Positions 48,316-59,309 of a stretch of DNA of 64,000 bases are shown here, one piece after another (within the stretch, counting starts at the first letter, position 1; every line of letters starts with the position of its first letter). The notes below the pieces were generated by a model, which was not told where the DNA came from, did no database searches, and saw only the letters and a program-made list of their open reading frames with translations. This DNA is from Hyparrhenia diplandra (taxonomy: Eukaryota; Streptophyta; Magnoliopsida; Poales; Poaceae), in assembly GCA_015847255.1 (NCBI GenBank), contig JADLZK010009023.1:372001-436000 (forward strand). Reading direction: 5' to 3'. A program made the position numbers and the translations under genes.

Positions 48316-48627
48316 GAATTGGCTTGTAGTCCAATGGTAGGGACGGTCGGTGGGGACGCTACCCACGGGGTTCAAATCCCGGTGCTCGCACCTTTCATGG
48401 GAATTTTTCCGGGATTTTTCGGGCGTTATGCTTTAAGTGGTAGCGACGTTCCGTCGACGACGAGGCGCCCTACGGTGACTTCGAGAATCTCCGAGCTGCC
48501 GGGTACGCTTGGTCATTCGGAGGTGCTCATAGGGGTAGGGTTTTGCGCGCGTGTGTTCATAGGGGTGAGTGTGTGCGTGCGTGTTGTGAGTGTCTGCGTT
48601 ATCTTGTGTCATTCTAAAAAAAAAAAA
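48316..48627 (+). mobile_element. tRNA-derived SINE, about 312 bp
   Basis: The head has a box-A-like TAGTCCAATGGTAGGGA and a box B GGTTCAAATCCC, the internal polymerase III promoter of tRNA-related SINEs. The tail carries the doublet TGCTCATAGGGGTAGGG and TGTTCATAGGGGTGAGTG before GTGTCATTCT and poly-A. A perfect 15-bp duplication AAGATTTCGTTATGC flanks it (48301-48315 and 48628-48642). It is not a functional tRNA gene. Mobility would depend on LINE enzymes. Confidence 0.92.
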
Positions 48628-48633
48628 AAGATT

Positions 48634-48678
48634 TCGTTATGCTCCTTTTCTAAAAAAAAAAAAAAAAAAATCGTTATG
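48634..48678 (+). mobile_element. Micro-retroposition footprint next to the SINE
   Basis: TCGTTATG at 48634-48641 and 48671-48678 flanks CTCCTTTTCT plus 19 A. The SINE's own target duplication overlaps the left copy, so the same spot received two A-tailed insertions, the small one first. Confidence 0.5.
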
Positions 48679-48905
48679 ATTTTGTCGTTCTGTAGAGGCC
48701 GGGGTTTGATTCATTCTTGGACTGCTGTAACTGGCTTAAGTGGACCCATGTCCACACCCCCAACGAAATGTTGACGCTGCCCATGTTTCATTTATTTTGC
48801 AGATTGGCCCATGCATGTTACTTGTCTTCTTGCTCCCTGGATCCAGTATTCCAGTGGGCTATACCAGTATAGCACATTTCAGGTCCAGCCCAACAAGACT
48901 ACTAC
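48671..48905. repeat. Segment duplicated at 55021-55240
   Basis: It shares TGTAGAGGCCGG/TGTAGAGGTCGG, TTTGATTCATTCTTGG, ATTGGCCCA, GGATCCAGT, CACCAGTATGGCAT/TACCAGTATAGCAC and TCCAGCCCAACAAGA in order with 55021-55240. The copy at 55021 has no SINE or micro-insertion. No gene was recognised. Confidence 0.6.
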
Positions 48906-49273
48906 CGCTTTGAAAAGGAAAAAGAAAAATTACAGACCAGCAGCCAGAACGCAAAACAACTCCAGAACACTTGACGCCCCCAACCAGATCCACATGTGCA
49001 ATTTGTTATAAAAAAAACAAAAAAATCCACCTGTGCAACGACCTCGGCTTTAATTAATTGGGCCAGGATTTGGAAAAAATGAATAATAATATTATATTAT
49101 ATGAATAAAACAATTTCGTCGCTAGCCTTGCCACGTTGAATTTCGTCGCCGTCTTGTGGTTCTTTCTCCATCGTGTTGCTCCTGTGGCCTGTGCTGTCAC
49201 CTCCGAACATTCTATAGAACCTCTCGATACTTTCTCTGGTGGTACGGTCCCCATATCACCTCTTGAACATTCT

Positions 49274-51290
49274 CACTACTAACGAAATAATTTTGCTGTA
49301 GATGCCACAAAATCTTTACCGTGGCGGGCACTCGTTTTGCCCGTCACGGTTAATACCCCGCTACGTCCAATCTATAAACTCCTTTAAACCTGGGGATGCC
49401 CGGCCTTTGTACAACTACAAGTACATTTTGTGAGTATAGCTACAGTACCCTTCAGCGCCGTCCGATCTACACCGCCACCATCTCGGCCGTCCAAGCGTCC
49501 GGTCTCCCGAATGATCCCGATCCCGGATTGGAGCGACAAACAGCTCTAGATTCGAGGGTTTCCGTTGTGTTCGCAATGCGGCGCTCATCCCGGTCTTCCG
49601 CCGGCGCTGCGCCGCCGCCGACTACTCGCCGCATCCCGCTCCCCCCCCCGCCGAACGCCGAAGTTCGCCGGGTGAACGCTACGCGCGGCGTTCGTGTACA
49701 CCGGAGACGAGGCATGCGCCTCTGAGCCGAACGCCGACGCCACTCACCGCCTCGCCCCGACCCGCCCGGCGCTCGTGCGGCCACCGGGGAGCACCACAAG
49801 ACGCAGCCGCGCGGCGGGCGCTCTCGCCCGATGGCGTAGCCGAGCACCGCCACGAGCTCCACGCCGCCGCCGCCGACGCCACGCGCTTCGCCGAGCAGCA
49901 CGCACGCCGGAGCTGCGTACCGCCATGCCGCGACACGCCACCGCACCACCCGCCGCTGCTGTCCCGTGCCTGCCTGCCACCAACGCCGCAGGCAGCCATC
50001 TCTCTCCCTCCCTCTCTCTCTGATTTCTCTCTCTCTCTTTTCTTTCCCCTTTCTCTGTTCCGGTCGGCTGAACGGAGAAGACGATGGGCGATGGCAAATT
50101 GGCAATGCCGTGAGCAGCACACCTTATCCTTTCCCTCGCGGGCCCACATGTCATTGGAAGCGCCACCTTCCCTTTCTCTAAATAGGCGTGGTCCACTAGA
50201 ATAAAGCGGTAAGTGGGAAAGACCACCAGATCGGTGCATGGATGCACCACAACCCAGCCAGTCCATCTGGTAACTGGACCCCGCGCGTCAGACAGTATTA
50301 AATTGCTACGGGCACCTGAGGAAGTGTACACGGAGGAGGAAAAAGCCGTCTTCCAGTTATAGAAAAATTCCCAGAAAATTATTATCGCTGCCACAAGAGA
50401 ATACGACAGATGCATGCCTATTACAGATAATTAGACTAAACTTTTTAAAAATACCAAGTATGATCATACATATGACGCACCATAATTTTTACTTCTTCGC
50501 TTCGCGTGCGAAGCACGGGATGCAAGTTTTAGTTTTATTTTTCGTGGCGGGCACCTTAACACGCCCGCCCGCCAAAAAAATAGTGGCCCAACTAGAAAAG
50601 CACATAACTACTCTCTTAGTGGGCACATATAAATTAGAGACTTAGGGTTCCCGCCTTCATTCTCGCACATTCACCTTCCACCCGTCTCCAACTACGGGCG
50701 CCACACGCACGCGCTCCTCCCCTTCCACCGTCATGTACTCCACTCTCTTCCTCCCATGCTGGATCCCCTCCTCACCGGTGCTTGGCGGCGGCGTCGAGCT
50801 CCCCTCCTCACTTGTCGACCGGCGACCGGCGGATTCGGGCGGAGAGGAGGCGCGCGGCGGCCGCCTGCCGGCCCCGTTGACCCGGCGCAGGGGCCACGCG
50901 CGGCCGGTGGCTGATCGAGCGGTGGCGTGGATCGGCGGTGGTGGTTCGAAAGCGTGGCGGTGATGGATCCAAGCCTCACGGCGGCGGATCTTGGCCTCCC
51001 GGCGGCGGTATGACTCTCGACCTCTCTCCTCGCAGATCCATGCCGGATCCGTCCCTCACCCTCCCTCCCTTGCAGATCAGCTTGGTGGCGGCGAGCACGT
51101 TGATCCATGGTGGATTCGTCGGCCGCGGGCTCAAATGGGCGGTGGCGGGCTCGATCCGGTGGTGCCACGCGGCTTGATCCGGCGGCGGTGGGCTCGATCC
51201 GGTGGTGTGCGGGCGGCGGCGCCGATCCCGGTGGCGGATCCGGCGGTGGATCGACGGTGGCGTCACTACAGCCCAGATGGGCTCGGCGGG
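49274..51290. mobile_element. CACTA-family sequences, probably two nested or rearranged copies
   Basis: CACTACTAACGAAATAATTT at 49274 and the adjacent TTACCGTGGCGGGCACT match CACTA left ends of the local family. A second start-like stretch, TTTTTCGTGGCGGGCACC (50538), is followed by TTAGGGTT (50643) and a GC-rich core with GGCGGTGGATCGACGGTGG, paralleling 20401-21239. Between them, 49430-50430 is GC-rich with long pseudo-frames and could be another insertion. Right termini were not defined, so boundaries are approximate. Confidence 0.45.
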
Positions 51291-52513
51291 TCTATGGGGA
51301 TAAAAGTTAACAACTCGCAATAAGTCACCGAATAAAATGTCTATGAAACTATACAATCAAATTATGCATTGAGAGTGGTTACTTTCCTCCAAATTTAATT
51401 TTTCGAAGAAAATGTCTATCAAACTATACAATCAAATAAAATCTCTTATAATCTATACCTACTAATAAAAAGAGAAAATTTCTGCCACTTTGTTTCACCT
51501 TTTTTTTTTTTTCACCTCTTCCCGCCTCCCTTCCGTATCTAAACCGGACTCTAAAAGCCCGTGTGAAAGAAAATACCAAAATAACTATACCAAAATTGGT
51601 ACAACTCACGTAACGAGACCAGGGATACAACTCACGTAACGATTACGTAACCAAAATCGACTCCAAGTTGTTGCCAACTCCGTGTTGAGGAAGAAGTATA
51701 TAAAGTAATAAATAGGAGAAAATCGGCTAAATAAAAAGCCGCAGGACGGCACGGCAAGGTCGCCCTCACCAAGGTGAGGATATCCTCTACGCGCAGAAGT
51801 TCCTGATCTCGTCCACCTCACCTTCGAAATTTGATCTCACCGAGTAGAACAAGTACACACCTCACCTTCGAAATTTTACCTCAGCCGCCGCCGTCCATGG
51901 TGGTAGGCTACGCCGCGGAGTGGGTTGGCGTCCAGAGCCACGGCAACGATGCATCGATGAGTTCAATGGATGCGTCAAGCACGGCCTCAGCTGTTCAGCG
52001 TGCCCTACAGCTACATGTATATTCAACAATTTCCCATATGTACAAGCTGATAATCGAATAAACTTCCTTGCTTTAAGAACTCAGATTTTTCCATTGTTCA
52101 TGTAGGTTGTTCGAACTGAAGGGCTAACTGCAAACAAACCAGCCACAGCTTCCCGTGTTGCTGCAATCAAGAATAGAATAGATGGCAACCTTTGTTTCAT
52201 CGATGTCTGAGAGGTGAGTTCAAAGAGTTATATGCCCTTCAAATGTATATGCTCTTTGTGTATAACAAATCTGAGTTATATGCCCTTCAAATGTATACGC
52301 TCTTTGTGTATAACAAATCTCTAAATCACAAATTAGGTAGACAACGCAACATGCTATGTACTATCCGTTCTGCAGAACGCACCGACATGTTTCTAGTAAT
52401 AACAATAATAAAGAATCTCCACAAAAATATTACAAGTTGGTTCACAGATTCACACACATGCATGGACGTTAAGGAGCACTACCGCCGTAGCATGAAGAAA
52501 CGTAAGATCAACG
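51291..52513. other. Intergenic, no gene recognised
   Basis: TCTATACCTACTAATAAAAAG (from 51451) resembles the 5' end of plant Helitrons (TC then an AT-rich TCTATACTA stretch), but no 3' hairpin and CTRR end was found. A 48-bp tandem duplication (52225-52272 and 52273-52320; GAGTTATATGCCCTTCAAAT) precedes the acyltransferase 3' end. The remainder is unremarkable. Confidence 0.4.
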
Positions 52514-53894
52514 TCAGGCCAAGAGACCATCATTGTCGATTGAGTGTTCATCAACTAGCGAGGGGGACACCATCGTCTCAAGCTCTGACGCAAAGCGATC
52601 CATGGCCGGCCGTGGCAGGACGATCGGCACACCCACGGCATCCTCCCCATCGCCGTCCCTGACAGGAACAAGAAAGCTGACCTTCTTCACGGTGGCAACG
52701 CCTCCGTACACCGGCACGCCCCACCCCAAGTCCAAGCGATGGAGACCCAGGTGACGGTGGTCCGACACGGCGAAGACGTTCGCCGCAGCCAGCATGGACG
52801 GCCGCCCTGGAACCACGAGGAGGTCGACGGTGGACCGCACGTGCTCCGCACTGACGGCGGCCTTCTTCGCCGCCCGCACCATCTCCACCGTGTCACCCAG
52901 CGAGCTGGCCCGCAGCTCCCCGGCCGTGGTGGTCAGCACCGGCGAGGTCACCACCGCGTTCCCGTAGTACCCGAGCTGGGAGCCCCAGCTCGAGCATGCC
53001 CCTGAAGCCGACGACGAACACCAGGCGCACCTCCTCGTGTGGCCGGAGATCTAGCGCGGCGGTGCGTGCGCGCCAGAGCGCCGCTGTGAGCACCTCGAAG
53101 GTGGTGGCAGTGCCATGGAGGCTCGTCGGGAGGGACTCCTTCATACCTGCCACGTCGCGTCTGGTGAAGGTGAACGCCCGCGCGACCATGTCTCCCTGCG
53201 GCGTCGGCGTCGGCGTCGGCGGCGCTATGGGTGCTGGTGGTATCGATGGGACGCGTGCTTCCAGCAGCTCCCGTGACCACGGCGGAGGGGCGGCAGTCGT
53301 CGGCGTTGGGTGGCCGCCGCGTGCGAGCTTCGCGACCACGGACAGGAAATAGCCTAGACCTTGGCCGTCGACGATGTTGTGGTTCCTGTGGAGTGCCAAG
53401 ACGAAGCCGCCACACAACAGCCTGGTCACCTGGACGAACAGCAAGGGGCAGTTGAGGACACCACTCGAGCGGTCGACGTCGCACAACAGGTGCTCGATCC
53501 ACGGCGGGAACGGCGGCACCAGCGTGCCGGCGGCGGCTTCCAGGTCCGCCATGCGCACGTCGGCGTCGGCCTCCACGAACGCCACGCCCTCGCCGGTGCA
53601 GTCGACGACCAGCTTCCGCTCTTCCACCTCGCGCAGCCGCCCAGCGAGCGGGTAGTACGGCACCAGCGCCTCGCCGAGCGCACGGCGGATCACATCCGCC
53701 GGGTTGTCGGCGCAACCGCGGCGGTAGAAGAAGACGGACGGGACGTGCACACGCAGTGTCTCATGGTTGTCGATGTCGGACAGGCGCTTCGTCTCACGGG
53801 GCGTCGGTCTTGCCGGTCCAACCAACACGAGCTCGCGCCGGTGCACGGCGAATGCAGGCGTCGTCGTCGTGATCACCGGCGTGTCTTGCGCCAT
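52514..53894 (-). CDS. BAHD acyltransferase with one frameshift
   Basis: A single exon in two frames: 52978 to 53894 (ATG MAQDTPVITTTTPAF) and the stop-terminated part to 52514. Together they cover about 455 residues, the usual BAHD length. The catalytic HXXXD motif is HNIVD (His172-Asp176), in NHNIVDGQGLGYF. The structural DFGWG motif appears as LDLGWG in the C-terminal part. BAHD enzymes transfer acyl groups from CoA thioesters to alcohols or amines in the cytosol; the sequence resembles alcohol O-acyltransferase members (GRLREVEERKLVVDCTGEGV), but the substrate cannot be told. Near 52964-52980 the reading passes from LELGLPA to the expected GYYGNAVVTSP in the next frame, equivalent to one extra base. 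This is either a pseudogene or a base error beside a short palindrome. Confidence 0.85.
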
Positions 53895-55020
53895 TGCTTT
53901 GCTTTGGAAGCGTCTATAAATGTTGTGAGTTGCGTCGTCGGTCGCTTAAACTGGTTGCATATATCAATCATGCAGTGAGATGCATGAGAACTCTGGTTGG
54001 TAAACGGTTGCCTTCAATCATACAGTGAGAAGAATTGGGCAAGGACCTTCAATCATACACCACTGTCGCGGCGCCGTTTAAGCCGGCGACCTATGTAAGT
54101 GTGTTTTTGTGCGCGGCGGCCAAATGTGTTGGCTAAAGCGTACAATGTGTAAGACTCTAATTCCCCTTGATGCAATACGTGCAATGTGCATGCTTTCGAA
54201 AAAATGATCTGATGAGAAAAGTGTTGTGTTAGCACGTCACAGGTAGACATCGTTAACCAATCATTAAAAAACATGATTTGTTCACACCATCATTTTTTGT
54301 ATCATTATGTGCCTGATTTCTACATGGAGAATTCAGTTTGGATAATCATGCCATGTCTGATTGTAAAATCTAGAATACTTTATCTTCAGTTTCATGGCCT
54401 TGCTTTGGCTGATTATCCTTTTTTGTGCTTCCGTTGATACAGCTCAAAAACATACATACCACATAACCTAGGCCCTCACCATGCTCATATCTGTGGTTTA
54501 GTGTAGAACAGTAAATAAGGGGTTTTAAATCAGGATATGTGTATATTCCTCATGGGTTAGTTTGTGCCCTTCACGAAGGTGCATTGTGTGAATTTGTACC
54601 AAAGAAACTACATAGTGGTTTAGTGTAGATGTAAGTTCAATGTTGCATGATCTGGATAGAACAAAATAAAGTTAGCAGGAGATGTCCTCCAATTTCTGCA
54701 AGTCACTGATTAACGAATTTTTTTAGACAGTTTACTGAGATTAGGATGGCGTGGTTTAATAGCTTGGAGCATTCTATACTTCGACTCAAATTCTGTGTAC
54801 TGTTCTCGCTAAATTTGGTGAGCATGACTAAAATTATGGCCATATCTGCTCATATCTGCTGATAGTGAAATTTGACCTCCGTATCATCTTGGGCTGCACC
54901 ACAGCCAGCACCTTAATTTTGGAATGCGGTTGGGATCTCCACACTGACAGATTCAGAAACTCATGGATATTTAGCTAGCACCCAAGTCTCGTCACTTTGG
55001 GACCTTCACTTCATTTTGTT

Positions 55021-55240
55021 GCGATGCTTCTTTATGGTTCCGTCGTTGTCTTGTAGAGGTCGGTTTTGATTCATTCTTGGGTAACACACACCAGCCCAGC
55101 CCATCCTCAGCTCACCTTTGTTCGTAGGCCCATGGTGGACTGTCGTCGTATTCATATCTCTTCCAAATTGGCCCAGAGCAGGCTAGGATCCAGTTGGCTG
55201 CACCAGTATGGCATATGACATAGTCCAGCCCAACAAGATA
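55021..55240. repeat. Segment duplicated at 48671-48905
   Basis: It has the same ordered words as 48671-48905 (TTTGATTCATTCTTGG; ATTGGCCCA; TCCAGCCCAACAAGA), about 6.3 kb apart and in the same orientation. The acyltransferase gene and several transposons lie between the two copies. Confidence 0.6.
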
Positions 55241-55537
55241 TATCACCAGGCAAGTCCCGATATTCTGTGATAAGCCAGTTTATTTGGGTTATTTTAATAA
55301 TATTATGTGAGGGATTTTGGATCCATCGAAAACTTATTTAAATGCATTTAGTTTACATAATTTAAACGAGGAAACAAAAGAACAAAATTCTATTTTACCG
55401 TAATTTGTTTTGAAATATAGAAGGGGGTTTCTCTCATATCATCTTGTATCTCTAATACATAGTTTCAATCTTTGTTGAAGGGGCTGCGCATTTCGATCTG
55501 TGGAAGGAAGGCTCGAGGCCCAATCCAAAGCGGTTGC

Positions 55538-55590
55538 ATGTATATTAGTCATTTTATTCTCAAAAAAAAAAAAATGTATATTAGTCATTT
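55538..55590 (+). mobile_element. Micro-retroposition footprint (19-nt insert)
   Basis: A perfect 17-bp direct repeat ATGTATATTAGTCATTT (55538-55554 and 55574-55590) flanks TATTCTC plus twelve A. The 17-bp duplication is squarely in the LINE/SINE range. Confidence 0.65.
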
Positions 55591-57603
55591 GTCCCTGAAT
55601 AAATCAATTTTTAGAATCCGTGTCAGTCAAAAACTTCTTTCAGGGATATAGAGAGTATATTGCACTGGTTTTAGTCTTTATGGTAATCACAGCTGGTTAG
55701 ATGCATGGCTGACTAGGATTACTGATTATTAAACCATGTTATTTGATAAATGGATTAAACGTATTGGGCTCGATCAGTTTCGGCATTGCTGATCAAAAAG
55801 ACAAATCAGACAAACAAGAGCGCACCAACTGACCAGGTTTGATTTGTTTGAGCTTCTTCATCAACAAACGATTCAACGTCCTCAGATTCTCAGCATCGAT
55901 CTCACGTACGCTATAGACATGTTTATATGGAAACGTGTCCAAAACAGTTTTTTTATATATACAATTAGTTTTAAATTAACTAGTGATGAAGCAACTTCAA
56001 GCTGCTTGCATATGCTTATTACTATTGAATACTACTAGTATATTGTTAGCTCGTGTCGGTGAGTATGGCCACGCTTATAATAAATTACACTCCAACAGCA
56101 TGCACGTGTTTTAGTTTGGAATTCTCCTGCTTATTGTTAACTGCTGGCAGACAGTCATGTAACTTGTACCTACCTACTTCCTTCATTTCAAAATAGAGGA
56201 CACTAGCTGTTCTTAACTGTTTGATTAATTGTAACAATGAATCATGATCACATCATCAAAATATATATACTTTCAGATATGAACTTGATACTAGTTTGTA
56301 TTTGTACCATAAAATAAATGAGATAGATAGATTAATTGTTGAGGTCATTGTAAATAATCATATGTTATAATAGAAATTAAATAAAAAGTTCAAATGAGAA
56401 ACGTACACGTCCACATGGTGCACCCCGAGATAAACAAAGAATTTAGTAATGCTAACTGCGAGCTAACTTAGAAGTCACCCAACAAAGCCCCTCAGATCAT
56501 TGTACAATTTGTTGACTTCAGCCAGCTCTTTGCGCTTCACTCAACACTTGATCTTGACATCATGCCTTGTGCTACTATTACAAGAGGGAGAGAATATTTC
56601 CAGTGTGTGTAGTGGAGGTAGCTAGAAACTATTTACAACAACAAATTAAAACATGTATGCATAGAATAAACACAATATCTATTTGATTATTCAATATTAA
56701 ATTATCAGATCCCTCTTCGTACCATGCAGCCGACTAATAAATCACGAGAAATAATATTGTCATGAAATTAGACACATATAATTTCCTCTAAAGCCATGTA
56801 GAAAGTTTTGTTAGGGGAAACGGGAGTGGTAAAGCACCCCTATTGTGTTTTTATTAAAACTTTAAAACTCTAAAAGGTCGGGGTACAATGATTATGAAAC
56901 ATAAAAGATTGCAAAAAGAGGCATGTAGAAAGTACTCGGACCATGTGGTGACTTCTTTATTTTTTAGAATAGCCAACTATAATTTTTGGATGCATATTTA
57001 TTTTTTTTCTCGAATTGGATGCATGTTTTTATGAATATATTATATATTAGTTTGGCAGTCGCTTATGTCACTTATATAAAGAAAACACACACACAATTAT
57101 TTTGACATGAAAATTAAATTGCATAATAACTTTAATTTAACTGAAAGGTTGCTTGGTTGGAATTACCGCACACAATGCTAAGTTAGATCTATCTATATAT
57201 GGAATTACAATCGCATTTTGGGATGCCAACACGATTTCAATTCAGGACATAATTTAGTAGAAACAGTATTGTGGACTGAGTTCGTCCATTTCTATAAATA
57301 TCACGTATTACGATATGCATTAGAGACACATAATCATAGCACATTAGCACTGTCTGCAAAAAGGAACAAAAAGACACGTGTACTTGAGAAATTCAGAAAA
57401 CGGGCTACCTGCTCTAGTGACTAGAACATGCAATATTTGTTAGCTACAGTTATTAACTAGCTACTATTATGCATGCATGTAAGCATGTATGAAGTTGTGA
57501 TAAATTTTTTTTGTATGGTCCAAAAACAAAAACATGATCAAGCAACCATTCTCAGGCAATGAAGGAACTCATTTTCCCAATGTCGTCGTTCAACACACAT
57601 GCA

Positions 57604-58593
57604 TCATGAAGCTCCAATCGCAGCGGCGGCGATGTTGGCGCCGAAGAGCCTCACGACGTGCTCACCGGCGCCGTGAGGACAATCGTCATCGCCATCGTTG
57701 CCGTCGCTGCAGCCGTCGTCTCTCCTCTTCCGCTTCCTGCACTCGATGAACATCCGCCGCCGCCGCTTCGTCACATCCGTGGTCGACGTCTCCCCGTCGG
57801 CGTCAGTGATCGCCGCCTGCGAGAACGCGACGGTGTCACCGGCGACAAGGCCTTTCTCCCTGACGAAGCGGCTCCAGCCCCGGGTGAGCACGTAGCTCTG
57901 GCTGCTACTCCAGTACGAGTACCTGAACCGCCACACCTTCCCGCCGACGCCGACGTCCTCGAACGCGAGCAGCACGGGCGGCGCCGCGTCGGCGGCGCCG
58001 CCCTGCTCCTCGAGCGGGAGCTCCGGGAAGTGTTTCTCGGCGTGGAGCTTGGGCACCACGAGCCGGTTGAGCCGGCCGACGTCGCTGGGCGTCACCACCT
58101 TCTCGAACAGCGCCACCAGGGTGAGCACCGCCGCCAGACCTGCTGCCCGGGAGCGGTCACCGCCGCCGGAGCGCAGCGCGTGCCGGAGCTCGTCGTCGTA
58201 GGTGTGCTTCCGCAGCATGTCGACGACCTCGGCCTTGGGCCGCGCGGCGAGGAACGCCATCTCGGCCGCGTTGACCGGGCCCGGGAAGTTGGCGTTGGCG
58301 GCGGCGGCGCCACGGCCGCGGAAGCGGAGCGCGGCCACGTCGTAGGCGCGCGCGGCGCTCGCCTCGTCCGCGAACGTGCCGAGCCACACGCGCGCGTGCC
58401 GCTCGTAGATCTGCGCGCCCCACCGCCCGTTGGGCTGCGGCACCACGCCCTTGTACCGCGACGACGGCGACGCCCGGGCGTGCGGCGACGGCGACGGCGA
58501 CGTGGCCTGCTGATCGTCGCCGGCGTCCGGCCGACGACGCCGACCCTGCTGCTCTGCAGCCGACGCCGACATGACCACGACGAGCTCTGCCAT
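57604..58593 (-). CDS. RAV-type AP2/B3 transcription factor
   Basis: An intact single exon of 329 residues from ATG at 58593 (MAELVVVMSASAA); the open frame extends upstream without another ATG. The AP2 domain covers residues 46-103: SSRYKGVVPQPNGRWG, IYERHARVWLGTF, AARAYDVAALRFRG. The B3 domain spans about 160-286: LFEKVVTPSDVGRLNRLV, PKLHAEKHFP, KVWRFRYSYWSSSQSYVLT, GWSRFVREKGL. A basic KRRRR and RKRKRR cluster near 276-292 is a likely nuclear signal. RLFGA at 315-319 matches the RLFGV-type repression motif of RAV proteins. RAV factors (TEMPRANILLO group) bind CAACA and CACCTG elements and repress flowering and growth genes. The exact rice or Arabidopsis orthologue is not decided. Confidence 0.93.
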   Translation of the reverse strand: MAELVVVMSASAAEQQGRRRRPDAGDDQQATSPSPSPHARASPSSRYKGVVPQPNGRWGAQIYERHARVWLGTFADEASAARAYDVAALRFRGRGAAAANANFPGPVNAAEMAFLAARPKAEVVDMLRKHTYDDELRHALRSGGGDRSRAAGLAAVLTLVALFEKVVTPSDVGRLNRLVVPKLHAEKHFPELPLEEQGGAADAAPPVLLAFEDVGVGGKVWRFRYSYWSSSQSYVLTRGWSRFVREKGLVAGDTVAFSQAAITDADGETSTTDVTKRRRRMFIECRKRKRRDDGCSDGNDGDDDCPHGAGEHVVRLFGANIAAAAIGAS

Positions 58594-59309
58594 GCCACTG
58601 GGGACGACGCACGGCGCGGACACCACTGGGACTGATCAGATGCTTTCTTGCTTGTGATCGATGACCTAGTGTGGTGGCTTGCATCGGTGCTCTCGGCGTC
58701 GGCGGCAATGTCAACATGACCGTACTTGCACACACTAGAGTTGCGCGTTTCACGTGCTGTATTTGCACACTAGGAGTTTACTAATACAAGTGTTCTAGAA
58801 GTTTGTCTACACGTTCTCCGAGGTCCATTCTCCGGCCAAAATATGCTTTCCCATTAATTAAGTTGTTCTGGATTTAGTTAGTTCTCCAAATGTGTTGAAA
58901 TTTTGAAATTGTGGTCAAATTTTGGATCTTTGAGGATTACAACCAATACCTACAGGTGACATTTGATTGTCATGCAACCTGTAAGTATGCAAACTGGAGT
59001 CCATTTCTGAATGCAACCTGGTGCCACAAACTTCACACGAGACATTTCTGAATTTGATCAGTCCATTAATCGGAGCACAACACTGTTGCAGCACAGAATG
59101 CCATCGTTTGTCATACATATAGCTTAGGACATGCTTGGTTCAGACTAAACAGTTGCAACATACAAGGTAGGTAATAATAGTCCTAAGCAAAAATGCACCA
59201 GGTTAACTGCACTTCCAGCTTACTCCAAAATAGAACAATGCTGTAAAGGTAATAATAGTTATATGAGTTAGGACCTCCATTCATTCAGAATGAAACAATG
59301 GCGTTGAAG
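58594..59309. other. Intergenic: RAV 5' region and FDM 3' UTR
   Basis: Bases 58594-58800 are the presumed RAV leader and promoter; no clear TATA box was seen. Bases 58860-59309 include the likely 3' UTR of the FDM/IDN2-like gene. No further coding region was seen. Confidence 0.4.

Larger units (their letters stand above)
53895..57603. other. Intergenic between acyltransferase and RAV gene
   Basis: AT-rich. It contains the duplicated segment 55021-55240 and a micro-retroposition footprint at 55538-55590. There are several short T-runs. No gene, TIR or LTR was recognised elsewhere. The 3' UTR of the RAV gene presumably lies in the last few hundred bases. Confidence 0.4.

Noticed and set aside
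48316..48390. Possible functional tRNA gene (boxes A and B present)
   Set aside because: The sequence continues into a SINE body with poly-A and a 15-bp target duplication, and no cloverleaf acceptor stem is evident.
49467..50415. Frames of 195-223 residues on the minus strand
   Set aside because: Low-complexity Arg/Gly/Ala composition in CACTA-associated GC-rich DNA, with no recognisable domain or splice signals.
51451..51475. Helitron-like 5' end TCTATACCTACTAATAAAAA
   Set aside because: No downstream hairpin plus CTRR terminus was found, so the element cannot be supported.
52948..53715. 255-residue frame overlapping the acyltransferase
   Set aside because: It is a shadow frame of the BAHD gene, which carries the conserved motifs.
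53905..53925. TATA-like TTTATAG upstream of the acyltransferase
   Set aside because: It is only about 20 bases from the ATG, too close to serve as the core promoter.
57658..58635. 325-residue plus-strand frame opposite the RAV gene
   Set aside because: It is the antisense shadow of a GC-rich coding exon; the minus strand encodes both AP2 and B3 domains.
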